This document shows, piece after piece, positions 12,501-22,500 of a DNA stretch of 64,000 nucleotides. Location of the stretch: positions 15,498,482 to 15,562,481 of the forward strand of contig CM042145.1 in NCBI GenBank assembly GCA_023376005.1, written 5' to 3'. The position numbers and the translations under genes are program-made. The notes beneath the pieces were generated by a model. It had not been told where the DNA came from. It saw only the letters and a list, made by a program, of their open reading frames with translations, and searched no databases. This stretch comes from Doryteuthis pealeii (Eukaryota > Mollusca > Cephalopoda > Myopsida > Loliginidae). The number at the start of each line of letters is the position of its first letter. Position 1 is the first letter of the stretch.

Positions 12501-14988
12501 ATTACATTATTTTTACTTTATTCTAATTGATTTCCATATAAAATTATACATAGGATTGCTTTTAATACATTTGAGAATACAACAATATTAGAAATCAATA
12601 ATACCAAGTAATTATTTATTAAACACAGTTCTATTAAAACGAGTATGCAAATTATTCACACCATATACTATGTAAACATTTATTTCTTAATTATATATAA
12701 CACACATCAGACTTTTAACCACATTAATAATATGGGCAGTTTTGAGGCAAATCTATCTTAGCTAGACCTTAATTGTTAATAAATAAAATGCTAATTAAGA
12801 TTAAATAATGATTATTTAATAATCATTGAGAATATAATGTAAATAACTAATGGAATTGTGACATTTAGGGTGACATAGTTTTGGTTACAGACAGCCACAC
12901 AATCTTCATTATATTAAGAAGAAAATAAAAATAAAAAATAAACAAACTGACCATATTAAAATGTTTATCATAAGCAACAATGTAGCCTTGACAAAAACCT
13001 CGAATGTAGCCAGCACTTCTGGTCCATACTTTAACACGAAGCTTTTCATAGACACTTCTCCTAAGCATTGACATTGGGCCTTGTTGATCATTTTCTAAAA
13101 AAAGAAAAAAGAAAAAATACAGTGTAAAAAAAAATGTCCTCCAAATTATTGTAAGTATCCATGACAGGATATGTTATGAATTAGATTGGTTGATTTTAAC
13201 GGCATGTCAACCCACCTGAGGTTATTTTATACCTAGAGGTTAGGGAATCTCATAAATTTTACATTTATATTTACATTTTTTGTGTAGTTGTTTTTTAAAG
13301 AGTTTTTTGCACACACTCATATGATATCAAATATTGCCTTTCCAATACAAATAATTTACACACAGCATAGCTCACATGACTTTCGGAAACATTTTTTTTC
13401 ACGCTCAGAGTTGCCGAGGCATGGAATAAACTGCCTGCACCTGTTGTAGGCTGCTGAAACACTGCATCTTTCAAAGCCTCCATGCTTCCTGTAATCCGCC
13501 AACACTATACCTGATACCCCTCTTCACACACATATGCACACACTGCACACATACATGTATATTCATTACTGTACGTTATTCATGTTCCTGACACTAATGC
13601 ATTATTCTATGTACTAGACATGAGACTTTGATGAGTTGTGGTGCACCTGAGCACTGAACACAATAAATTTCATTATCATTATTATCATTTTTTATCATAT
13701 GGTTTCAAGTAAGTATTTATATTTAATAATATTCATTTGTTTGCACACAGTTATATGGTTTCCATTAATAATAAGATTCTTCAGTAAACAATTATAGGGG
13801 TATTATCACATAAATGCATCCTGGCCTCCTGCCTAAAAAATGCCAAGCGGTTACTGCTGAAAAATCAACCTGCACTATGATTGAACTCCCAAAAAGGACA
13901 GAATGACATTTTCAAATAGATCTTTCATATTGTTTGCATTAAAATAACGGTTTCTGATGTGAGCAAAAAACCTGCATTCCATGAATAAGTGTTCAACAGT
14001 CAAAGGTGTTTGACATGTTTCACATTGTGGTTGTTGGAAATTGTTAGGAAATAGAATTGGCGATCCGAGTTCAAATCCTCAACGAGGTTGTTTACGCTTC
14101 ACTTCGAGTTAATGCTCTTAGCATGAATCCATCTCTTCTTTCCCCAGCTAACGGTAAACAGTAGGGTACACTGGGTAAAGCAACCAGTCTAGAAGGAAAA
14201 CTCTGAATTCAAACCAGCTGTACTCCGCTTAACAAATTGACCTTGTGTCACATCCTGCTCGTAGCAGGGGTGTAAATACATACATAGGGATACTTACCTG
14301 ATATCGTCGGGGGTCCAGTGGCTTCGGACTTGGACCAGTTAAGTAATTAACAGAGTAGATCTCGGGGGTGCTATCCCCCCAGGCAATACCAGCCCCCTTG
14401 ATTTAAAGGCGTAGGGCTGGGTTTATTGCCCAGTGCCTGAGGCGCCCCACTTGAGGGGGGATGCCGACGGGATCGACGGATTGTTTACACACACCATCCC
14501 ATGAGTTTCGGCTTGTGGGTGGTTCCACATTTAAATGACCTTGTGTCACACCCGCATACGTGGGATGCGCGGTAAATAACTACTACAGACCTGCTATGGC
14601 TAGTGTCGGTTTCATGCCTTTAAGTAACACGTATAAAAACGAAAGATTTACAACCAAGATTACCTTCCATCCTTACAAGGAAATTCCTTCTATGCCGATT
14701 CGAAATTCTGACCTCACTAGGGTCGGGTGGAGGGGGAGCATTTTTCGGACGAGGTGCAGGGACCGGACCCCTGGGCTGTTGTTCTTTTTTTGACGTTTGT
14801 TCATCCTCTGTGTCTTTCTTTTTCTTTTTGCTATTGACCATCGAATAATATTCGGCAAGATTGTTAAGTGGCCGGACATTTGGATACGGCACTTGTACAT
14901 CACCTAATGTTAAAACTCTTAACGCGTTAAAACTAGAAGAATCGAATTTTAATTCGTCCTCTTCTTCTTTCGGAGATTTTTCCGCCAT
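3245..14988 (-). CDS. LSM11: LSm11, U7 snRNP Sm-like protein (four coding exons)
   Basis: Spliced gene on the minus strand. Coding exons are 14988-14664, 13094-12952, 9760-9692 and 3571-3245 (864 nt, 287 aa; human LSM11 is about 360 aa). The N-terminus carries the conserved FDSSSFNALR...VPYPNVRPLNNLAEY block, which in known LSM11 proteins binds FLASH. Exons 2-3 encode the Sm1 motif (KVWTRSAGYIRGFCQGYIVA, then DKHFNM joined to DVDETYRKP). The last exon encodes the separated Sm2 motif (NQLFIRGDNVVSVAIVD) just before the stop. The family pairs with LSm10 in place of SmD1/SmD2 in the U7 Sm ring and acts in nuclear replication-dependent histone pre-mRNA 3' processing. All junctions are GT-AG and phases agree (1, 0, 0). 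An in-frame TGA five codons upstream fixes the start. The acidic/serine linker between Sm1 and Sm2 is typical. A small extra exon in the 6-kb third intron cannot be excluded. Confidence 0.93.
4793..5003 (+). mobile_element. tRNA-headed SINE, family B, 5'-truncated
   Basis: Contains a B-box-like TTCGATACC and the body CTCCTTGGTCTAGTGCTAGT...GGGGATAGACTCCCTCGCTG. The same body occurs inverted at 9190-9400, where the tRNA-like head is complete. Confidence 0.7.
5278..5515. mobile_element. Foldback repeat
   Basis: Arms of about 90 bp (5278-5372 and 5429-5515) are inverted complements, sharing TTTTCCTTGATTTAATATC at the inner end and TCATAATTTTCTAAAA at the outer end. The AT-rich loop is about 55 bp. 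No protein coding. Confidence 0.75.
5643..5911. mobile_element. hAT-type MITE with 8-bp TSD
   Basis: Terminal inverted repeats of about 35 bp begin GGTAATTTTCACCTTTAG. The element is flanked by the perfect 8-bp direct repeat CAAATACT (5635-5642 and 5912-5919). An 8-bp duplication is the signature of hAT-superfamily transposition. Inside is a GAGTAACCTCCC block shared with the element at 10026-10347. Confidence 0.88.
6655..6995. mobile_element. Long palindrome with mariner-like termini nested inside
   Basis: Outer arms (from about 6655 and ending about 6995) are inverted copies containing CTTAAATCTTTTGTTAAAAT. Internally, ACAAGGTGTGTCAAAAA and its complement occur at 6694 onward, 6733-6748, 6897 onward and 6938-6954. 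The same terminus motif recurs at 32985-33215 and 61035-61265. Confidence 0.75.
7274..7511. mobile_element. hAT-type foldback MITE with 8-bp TSD and CCCTAA-like core
   Basis: Arms of about 105 bp begin GGACCA and contain CTTTAGGCACCCC. They flank a core containing CTAACCCTAACCC. The 8-bp direct repeat AGTCATTC lies at 7266-7273 and 7512-7519. A second copy is at 36152-36381 and a half copy at 19787-19925. Confidence 0.9.
7740..7880 (+). mobile_element. LINE ORF2 C-terminal fragment (decayed)
   Basis: Reads CETCQTPL and then, after frame changes, a segment matching the one at 13870-14040 on the other strand. That pattern is the zinc-knuckle-like tail of Jockey/I-type non-LTR retrotransposons. 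Confidence 0.5.
8350..8545. mobile_element. hAT-type foldback MITE with 8-bp TSD
   Basis: Arms of about 75 bp begin GGTTATTT and contain AGTCTAACATGATCAAAGGG. Flanks carry the perfect 8-bp duplication CAAATATC (8342-8349 and 8546-8553). A second copy of the family is at 11190-11376. Confidence 0.9.
8715..8955 (-). mobile_element. tRNA-headed SINE, family A
   Basis: On the minus strand it has an A-box-like TAGTATAATGGTTATC and a B-box CAGTTCAAATCCTC, followed by the family body. The 3' part resembles CTGGTTGCTTTACC...CCTGCTCG in the other copies. It is diverged relative to the copies at 31068, 33603 and 55671. Confidence 0.75.
9190..9400 (-). mobile_element. tRNA-Lys-like SINE, family B
   Basis: The minus strand begins with a tRNA-like head, GGCCAGTTTAGCTCAGTCGG, and continues into a family body ending AAAGGGGATAGACTCCCTTT. 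The A-box TAGCTCAGTCGG is intact. Other copies are at 25108-25303 and 51610-51805. Confidence 0.8.
9470..9610. repeat. Half copy of the 1980-2202 foldback repeat
   Basis: Shares GTCCAGGTTAAAAG and TATCATTGGGGAA with the element at 1980-2202. The short palindrome TTTTGGTAAATAGGCC/CCCATTTACCAAAA marks its centre. Confidence 0.6.
9692..9760 (-). CDS. LSM11: LSM11 coding exon 3
   Basis: A 69-bp phase-0 exon between a TTCCAG acceptor and a GTAATT donor. It encodes AMIDVDETYRKPIFAKRRKK and ends in PVV. The DVDETYRKP string is a signature of LSM11 after Sm1. Confidence 0.92.
10026..10347. mobile_element. hAT-type foldback MITE, near full-length palindrome
   Basis: Arms of about 150 bp begin GGTAATCTGAACATTAGC, and almost the whole element can fold on itself. 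The perfect 8-bp duplication TATCAAAC flanks it (10018-10025 and 10348-10355). The internal GAGTAACCTCCCCTTG and TTTCACTTTGAGG blocks are shared with 5643-5911. Confidence 0.92.
11033..11470 (+). mobile_element. LINE 3' end, interrupted by a MITE
   Basis: Encodes the terminal ORF2 segment RVWNKLPASVVGCRNTASFK followed by a stop, then an untranslated tail ending in (ATT/ATC)n. The WNKLP motif is typical of non-LTR retrotransposon C-termini. A better-preserved relative is at 13385-13690. The insertion is flanked by imperfect direct repeats of about 55 bp (10973-11027 and 11471-11531). Confidence 0.75.
11190..11376. mobile_element. MITE (8350-8545 family) nested in the LINE tail
   Basis: Arms begin GGTTATTTCC and end GGAAATAACC, as in the copy at 8350. 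The flanks (ACATGTA and TTTTGATA) do not match, so there is no TSD. Compared with the LINE at 13385, roughly 70 bp of LINE tail is missing at the insertion point. Confidence 0.85.
12952..13094 (-). CDS. LSM11: LSM11 coding exon 2 (Sm1 motif)
   Basis: Acceptor TTTTTAG precedes 13094 and a GTCAGT donor follows 12952. It encodes YEKLRVKVWTRSAGYIRGFC and QGYIVAYDKHFNM, the first strands of the Sm fold. It matches the [20 protein letters not shown] segment of vertebrate LSM11. Confidence 0.92.
13385..13690 (+). mobile_element. LINE 3' end
   Basis: Encodes RVAEAWNKLPAPVVGC, an in-frame stop, then NTASFKASMLPVIRQHYT and a stop. A 3' UTR follows, ending in AATAAATTTCATTATCATTA. Non-LTR retrotransposon ORF2 C-terminus and tail, inside LSM11 intron 1. 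Confidence 0.75.
13870..14040 (-). mobile_element. LINE ORF2 C-terminal fragment
   Basis: The minus strand reads CETCQTPLTVEHLFMECRFF followed by AHIRNRYFNANNM. This is the Cys-rich segment found after the RNase H region of Jockey/I-type LINEs. No other part of the element is present. Confidence 0.7.
14043..14283 (+). mobile_element. tRNA-headed SINE, family A, head-truncated
   Basis: The B-box GAGTTCAAATCCTC and the body with CCAGCTAACGGTAAACAG and GACCTTGTGTCACATCCTGC match the family A SINEs. The A-box end is missing. Confidence 0.7.
14284..14540. other. GC-rich segment with many short hairpins
   Basis: Stands out by base composition from its AT-rich surroundings. It opens with ATACTTACCTG, identical to the first 11 nt of U1 snRNA, but the following sequence is not U1. 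Several perfect stems are visible, for example GGTCCA/TGGACC, GGGGGTGCTATCCCCC and CTGGGTTTATTGCCCAG. SINE tail-like GACCTTGTGTCACA occurs on both sides (about 14232 and 14539). Its identity is unknown; it may be part of a repeat. Confidence 0.35.
14664..14988 (-). CDS. LSM11: LSM11 coding exon 1
   Basis: Starts at ATG 14988-14986, preceded by in-frame TGA, and ends with codon phase 1 before a GTAATC donor. It encodes the acidic N-terminus, the conserved FDSSSFNALR and YPNVRPLNNLAEY block, a lysine-rich stretch, a proline-rich stretch (APRPKNAPPPPDP) and the start of the RRNFLVRM segment that precedes Sm1. Confidence 0.9.
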
Positions 14989-15411
14989 GCTGGTTGAAAA
15001 TCATACAAAGCTTATTAATATAATAACTAGCCAATATTTCGTATTCTTTATAAAAGCTAAACAGAAATATTTATTTTATCTATATATCTATTTTAATATC
15101 AAAATTTGTCAAAGTAATTATATAATCTTTAGTTTTTCGATTTTCGCTCCACCTTTTTTTTTCTATTTTTATTTTATTTTTATTTCCCGTTTAATTGGCT
15201 GTTAATACTTAATGTTTTCTTTATAAATTTACGATGTGATGAATCTAAACGCAAAAGCATTTTTAATTTTCTTTTTTTACTTTTCTTGTTTTAATAAGTA
15301 GATACGAAAGTAAGGCGATAATTAATTTGTATGTTAGGTTGTCATGACGATCAAACAAAACAACGTGGAAAGTGTATAATTTTCTTTTCGCGATTGAATG
15401 AATAGGCGAAG
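14989..15411. promoter_or_regulatory. Candidate bidirectional promoter, LSM11 / CCDC166-like
   Basis: 423 bp separate two divergent start codons. The core is AT-rich, with TTTATAAA near 15049 and TTTATAAATTT near 15220 as possible but unproven TATA-like sites. No repeat is recognised here, unlike the surrounding DNA. Shared promoter function is inferred from geometry only. Confidence 0.5.
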
Positions 15412-15509
15412 ATGTCGCGCCGATCGAAAGAGAAGACTCCTCTGGAACCAGTATCAGCTGAGGACAAACCAGTCGAATTGTCAGAGAAAGAAGTTATCTT
15501 AAGTAAACA
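15412..15509 (+). CDS. CCDC166: CCDC166-like exon 1 (copy A)
   Basis: Encodes MSRRSKEKTPLEPVSAEDKP and then VELSEKEVILSK, followed by a GTAAGT donor, phase 2. It is the only exon with a Lys/Arg-rich N-terminus and has no counterpart in copy B within the window. Confidence 0.85.
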
Positions 15510-17280
15510 GTAAGTAATTTCCGCTATAGTGGCACCTCCAATTTGCCCTGTGAAATTTACCCCCCGCCCTAGATTTAACACAATGAAACTTGCATAAAAA
15601 AGGTTAATATCATCTTAATTTTTTTTGTCCATTCAAAAGAAGAAACATTACAATACTCCTGATGATTTTTAAAAAAATTTCAGCTTACGGAAATAATGAA
15701 AATTATGAACGAAAACAATGTTTACATTTTCGCACCGTTAAATCAATTGAAATTTAACGTAGCCAAAAACAAGTTATGACTACCGTTTTTTTTAAAATTC
15801 TATGAAAAATCAACTAGCAGTCAAATTTTTACGAAAATTTCGGTAATTGATGAAATCATGTTTAAAATAAGTTTTTCCTAAAATATATTGGGGGAAATAT
15901 TTTTTACGAGCCCCACCCCCTATTTTATTTTTTATGAAATCTGAAAAAAAAAGGAATCGATACAAAAAGATTTTTAATTTTTTTCTATAAGAGTCTAAAT
16001 AATTATATCAGAAGATTTTTATAAGTTTTTAGTAAAAGAACCATGAATACAGAATTCTGCTAAAAATTATCAATAAAGAAATGACCCTGTTGTAAAAAAA
16101 AAAAACGGACTGTTTACTTATTTTTCAAGATAACGGTGAGTAATTTTTTCCCAATCGGATAATTTGATCTTTGAATTAATTGTTTTTCTTTGTACCAATT
16201 CTTTATGTTCGTTTTTTTTTTTTTTTGTAAGATTTTTTTTTTAAAGTTAAAAAAATATTACGTTTCTTCCTAAACTGATCACGTGATGTGATTTTGGTGG
16301 TACCTACCGCTCAAATATTAATTTGATTTGATTGATTGTTAACCTGTATGCAGGTATTTTATGCCTAGAGGTTAAGGAATCGTGTTCATTATAAATTTGT
16401 ATTTACATTTTTTAGGACCAAGTAACCAATAAGCACCCCAGCTGGGAGCTGTTTTGAAAGGAACACCTTTTGCTTTTCACCATAAACTCCCGGTTGTTTG
16501 TTAACAAACAACAGACTTTTTTTTGCATTAGAATTTCACTGTAAGATTTTTTTAAATTTTTTTCAGTATATTTACAACCCAAAGGCACGTTTTTATACTA
16601 AAATAGTTTTCAATTTTAATAACAAAAATTAGTTATTTCATGTTGTTAATTCAATAGGAATTTCTTTTTAATTATAAAACTTTAAACAAAAGACACGTTT
16701 TTATATTAAAATATTTTTTGTTTAATCAGAAGAGAAATGCAGATATGTTTATTTAAATGAAAATAGTTTTTATTTACAAAATATTTTTTATGTTTATTTA
16801 AATAAAAGGATGTTGTTCGGAAATGGTATCACACAATTTATAAAGTTAATTTTCCATGCGCCTCTCGTACCACAACCGGAAGTGTGCGGTGAAAAGCAAA
16901 AGGTGTTCCTTTTGAGGCAGCTCGCAGCTGGGGTGCCTATTGGATACTTGGTCCATTTTTTATATAGTTTCTTAAGAGTTTTTTGCACAGTTATATGATA
17001 TTAAGTATTCCTTTCTAATGCTAATAATTATAAAGTTTAAAGTAGGGATAGGCAAAAAAGGGGTCGATTCCAGTTTATTAACGTGATGTAATCCCCCCTT
17101 TTCCAAAATGATTTAATACAAAATTATTTACGATTTAGGCAAAATTACAGAAGATGAATGTGTAAATATGTTCTACAAAAAAAGTTACATGGCATAACCA
17201 AAACATATATGATAAGATAACAACATACGCGCAAGGATACGCGCACTGAGCAGTTTATTCAAACTTCCAGACAAAAATCA

Positions 17281-17323
<43 letters not shown>

Positions 17324-19550
17324 TTAAGAGAAAGGAAATGAATCCGACGGTATGAGTATAGATAAAAGGATATGAAAACAACACAATATGCTGTTAAAGT
17401 GAAAAGATTTTATATCATATTCATAGCTAATATTGAACAATATTTCGATTTATAAAAATCATCTTCAGAGCTTGTTTATACTCCAGACTTATCAATAGTA
17501 TTATTTTCGTCTCCACTATTGATAAGTCTGGAGTATATCAAGACACTCTCACTCTTTTTCCAAATGAGTATGGTGGTACTCGTTCTCCGTCACATAATTT
17601 TTAAACAATTCTAGCTTCTAGTAAATATTCTTAATACAAATAATTTACAGTTATATGATATCAAGTATTCATATCTAATACTAATCATTTTTAAATAATC
17701 TATTTAACCCTTAGATGGGACCCTAGCAGGTACTACCTCTCAGGTCAGTGTGGCTCTAGGAAGAATGATAATAAACAGGCGTCAATTACAGAAAATAACA
17801 AATTACAAAAAGAAAAGAAAAATTAAAAGGCCAGTTGATGGAAAAAAAGACCTTAATTTAAATAATAAATTAGGAGTTTTAAATTCTAAGAAATTAAAAA
17901 CTAAATATGGCTACTTTGTATTGATCAGATTAAATCAATAAATAAATGTTTATGTTAACAAAATGGCTTAGATTTATTTAATATCTTAATTAAATAACAA
18001 TTTTAATATTGTATTTTAAATAATAATTATTAATTACAAAATACTCCACATATATATATTTTCCACCCCTTATGGTCCTCATTTTTCAAATTTGGCCTTC
18101 TGTCCCTGTTATATACCATACCTATGGATATCAATGTGTATGTCCCAATCCTCAACTGCCCTGTCAGCTGGTGCATTAGAATACACCGACTGCACCTCTA
18201 CAGTGGGGTAAGACTTCCCCAATGGGGCCACACTCCCCAGATGCAAATAGGTGACATACTCAGAACCCCACTTTTTAGGGAAGGTCTTATCTCTCTCCAG
18301 GAGATACACTTGGTGTATTCTAAACCCTGCTGACAGGGGTCACAGATTTTCTTTGCAATTACATTATAAACAAATCATATAAATGAATCTTTTATTTTTT
18401 TTACAGCTTGGAAGAAATCACAAGTGAACTTGAAAAGTGTAAATTGAGAGTTGCAGAATTGTATCCTTTTGATTAAAATCCTTGTCCCATTGTAGAGGTT
18501 CAGTTGTTCTGTTGTTAACAGAATCCATTTGGGTAATTACATGTCAAATCATCCAGGCAATTTGTTCTAGAGCTTCCCTACTCCTAAAAATTGGTTTATA
18601 AAAGCATTTTGGCCCATTACATGCCACATTGAGATATTGCTCTTGCTATGAAAAAATCAGAAATCATCAATAACTTAAAATTAGTTGACTTTAAGACTTT
18701 TTCAATCGCATTCTTGGATTCCTTAGGCCAAAATGCTTTTATAAACCAATTTTAGGAGTAGGGAAGGTCAAGAACTCATTTTACAGACAAAAATAGATTA
18801 CAAAGAGTCGCCCTTTTTCGCAAACCTCCCCCAAATTTGAAAAGCTAAAAATCGACCTAACTACACCAATGTTGGAATTGGAAGCTCAAATTGGGATGGG
18901 GGTGGGGTTGTCTAACTTTAACATAATCACACCTGGACAAGATTTCAGAAAAATTGAAGGGGTGGGTGACAATTTTACTTTTTTCTGGATGATTTGAGAT
19001 GGAATTACCTAATTGGTAATCCTAGCCCATAGTATTCCTTGGGTTTTAATCCAAAAGATAGGTCTTGCTGGCAGAAATTTCAATTAGCCATTGATTTGAG
19101 GACAGTTGAAAACAATCTTAAATGCTTCCTGTCTTTGTCTCTGATTGGCCAATTTTTATTCTTTTTCTATATATTTGTTTCATTATTTTTTATTCTTTAT
19201 ATATTCTTGTTTTTGAGTTGTTTATTTTTACTATTTTTTTTGTTTGTAGTTTTTATTTTATTTGTCTTTTATTTGCTTTTTATTATATTTTATCCTTTAT
19301 TAATTTGTTTTATTTTTTAAACATTTTATAAATCAATTTTTAATACTCCATTGATTTATACCCTTATAACATATTTATCTAGTTTTTCTTATGGAAAATG
19401 AGGGGTAAAGAGTTTTTTTAAAACTCTCTCTAAGACAAAATAGGGAATGGATTTTATTGAACTTTGGTCTTTGCTGGTCTCCACCAATTTTCATTTATAA
19501 AAGGATGTGTGCTCAATTGTTCTACATACAGACATACAAAATATTTCTTT

Positions 19551-19582
<32 letters not shown>

Positions 19583-22500
19583 TTATTGGAAGGTAATAGT
19601 TTCTGTGGGATATTACTTTCCCAATAATAACCTATAATTCACGCAGATGATCCAGTACTTCTCACAAATACACCTGTTGAAACTGAAGCATTTTGTATAG
19701 TCTAGAGAAGGCAGCAAAAAACATTGTCTTATATGTGAACTCAGTTGGAGGTGCATGGGGTAATGGTTAGAGTTGTAGAAAATGGGGACCATATGACCTT
19801 TAGGCACCCCTTTTTGATCTCGATTAAGAAAAAGACATGTTTTTCATTTACACCATCAATATCCGGTTGTTTTAACATGATTTTTAGATTTAAAAAAAAA
19901 AATTATAACCCTAACCCCTAACCCAACCCCTGTTTTTGGGGTGCACAATATTGGTGTGTATATATGTGATTGATACTATTTTCTGCATAAATAAAAAGAC
20001 TAAAGACAGAAGGTGTGAATAGAAGAAAAAAGTTTTTTGGTACTCTTCACGGAGAACCATCCCGGTCCCCTGCCTCAAAAAATGCTTGCCAGTGGCTGCT
20101 GAAAAAAACAAAAAAACACCAGCTACGATTGAAGTCTGTAGCCAAAGCGGTATTACTTGAATAAAAAAACTTGGGTTAGGGTTTGGGTTTAGGGTTGGAG
20201 TTGGTGTTTAGGGTTAGTTTAATGGGAAAATAAATAATTTGGGTTCTGTTTTTTCTAACCCAGAAAACCCAGAACCCAGAAATTTTGTAATAAAACTGTT
20301 GATTTTAACTAGGGGTGGGGTTAGGTTAGTCCTCCGCGAAGAGTACCGTTTTTTTTAAAAAGAATCTGCTCGAGTAGTAAATAAGTACCGAAAATAAAAA
20401 AATAAAATGAAAATAAAAACTAAAAAATAATTTTTGGACTATTATTTGGGTAATCTTTACAGAGTTCTGTCCTGGAATCCTGCTTCAAAAACTGCTAGAG
20501 ATAATTGTCACTTAGAACTGTCTTAACCTAATTCTTTTATCCACTACAATCCAGTGTGAATTTTGGGAAATTATAAACCTAATGTCTTGTTCTACCTATT
20601 CACTTATGTATGATTTTTTTACCTAGATTCATATTGGGTGTTTTTTTAATTTTTATTTTTTATTAATCTAATCTAACCTTTTTAATTATAGGTTCCCATA
20701 TTGTGTTCATCTCTATACTTGGTCTACTTAAGAGATTACTATAGCCTATCATATGAGCTGATTCTTTGAGACGTCTTCTCTTCCAATGTTCTTCCCTATC
20801 TATTATCTTAACTTCATCCCATAAGGGGAGATGGTTTCCCTTTTCATTCCATATATGGTCAGCCATACCTGACTTTTCTATTTCTCCTCAAACCACTGCT
20901 TTATGGTGTTCTTCTAGTCTTACTTTCAGTGCACGGCATGTTTCGCCTTTGTATAGTTCCCGAGTCCGACAAGAAATACCTGAAGAAGGCCAGAGGGCAC
21001 ATCGGCTGAAATGTTGTACAGATAACAATGACAATGAGGACAATAGTCCGAATAATTCAAATAATACTAAAGTGAATGATATTTTACATTCAGGCCAATA
21101 AAAATGTATAAATATATTTATCTAATGTTTTTCTTTTTTTAATCTTTTTACTCAAGACAAATCTATTCCTTAACTTCTGTTATAGACAAAATTTTAATAA
21201 ATGGTTGGAAGATGAGGCAACCAAAACTCGAATTGAAAGTGTAAGTCAAATATTTAGATTTACTCATTTTTGTCTAAAAATAATTTGATGTGTGAGTTCC
21301 ACACACTCAAGTTCCAAATTAAGGGGTTGATTTGTTACAATTGTTGTGGCCATTTTTAGGTTTCAAGTGGGAGCACTTTACAGTGGAGATCCCTTGTGTT
21401 AAGCAGAGTGCAATCTTTAGTGAAGAAACCTTTGGTTGTTCCTTGGTGTCCCTTAGTGTTGGATATGATCCTTTGGTTGTTCCTTGGTGTCCCTTAGTGT
21501 TGGGTATGATCCTTTGGTTGTTCCTTGGTGTCCCTTAGTGTTGGGTATGATCCTTTCGTTGTTCTTTAGTTTTGGGTAAAATCTTTGCGTTTAGCAAACT
21601 CTTTGGTTGCAGGTCTGTTCGTCAATGTCAAATAATATGCAAATGAACGGCTTTCAATATTGGCAATTAAATAGTTAACTAACCATGTATTCGAGCTGTT
21701 TATTGATTGGTTTAATCCACATGATCATGCCGGGTCTATAAGTTTAAGTGGTGGATTCCAGCATGCCTTATATCGCCAAATAATCCAACACTATTGAACA
21801 GTACTCATATTAATACACTTATAAGAATTAAATGTAGTTTTAACTTCTGTGGCTAAAACCACTTCTTATAATACATTAGGAGGCCTCAGAATGTAAATGG
21901 ACATATACAACGAAATCCAACAAAGAGGTACATAACACACTACAGACTTTATTGTCTGAGCATATATAACAACAATACAAATGCAAAACAGCTAGAATGA
22001 AAGTCCTAAAGAAAGATGGAAGAGTTCTTAATTAAACGAAGAGATGAAAGCTACCTAAAAAAGGTTATCATTTACTTTGTACAGGATTCACATGATAAGG
22101 GTCTCCCTAGGAAGGCATGGGAGTGTTATTGGGCATGCGTGATCATGGCTATAATGGTGGGAGAGCCAGACACCTCTGAGTATAGAGTATAATATAAGCC
22201 ATTGGATGCACACGTATAAGCCTTTTAATTGGGGGTGGGCAACTCTCAAACCCTCTTTCATGGGGCCGAAGAAAAGCAAACATTATTCCAGTGATGAGGA
22301 AGTGAAATCTGTAGTGAAGAAGTGACTCAAAGAACAGTCAACAGAATTTTACAGGGCAGGGATACATGCTCTCATTCGAAGGTGGAACATTGCTATTGAG
22401 AGAAATGGCGACTATGTGGAGAAGTAGGGATGTGATCCACAGAGGACCAGCTTCATTTTGATGTATGATACATGTTCTTGTGTTGGTAATTATATCTGTC

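Larger units (their letters stand above)
9761..12951. other. LSM11 intron 2
   Basis: Holds a foldback MITE (10026-10347), a LINE 3' tail interrupted by a MITE (11033-11470), and a direct repeat of about 210 bp (10672-10885 and 12707-12910, both containing AATGATTATTTAATAATCAT). Otherwise AT-rich, with no recognised gene. Confidence 0.7.
15510..18406. other. CCDC166-like intron 1
   Basis: AT-rich. Contains a 540-bp hAT-type element (16415-16954), a (TA)n run (17284-17321), a short inverted repeat around 17470-17545 (AGTCTGGAGTAT-type arms) and a fragment of the interspersed repeat with GATGGGACCCTAGCAGGT near 17715. Confidence 0.65.

Noticed and set aside
14289..14299. U1 snRNA gene
   Set aside because: Only the first 11 nt match; the U1 stem-loop I sequence and a clear Sm site do not follow.
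15351..15581. 76-codon minus-strand open frame
   Set aside because: Antisense shadow of CCDC166-like exon 1 and its donor.
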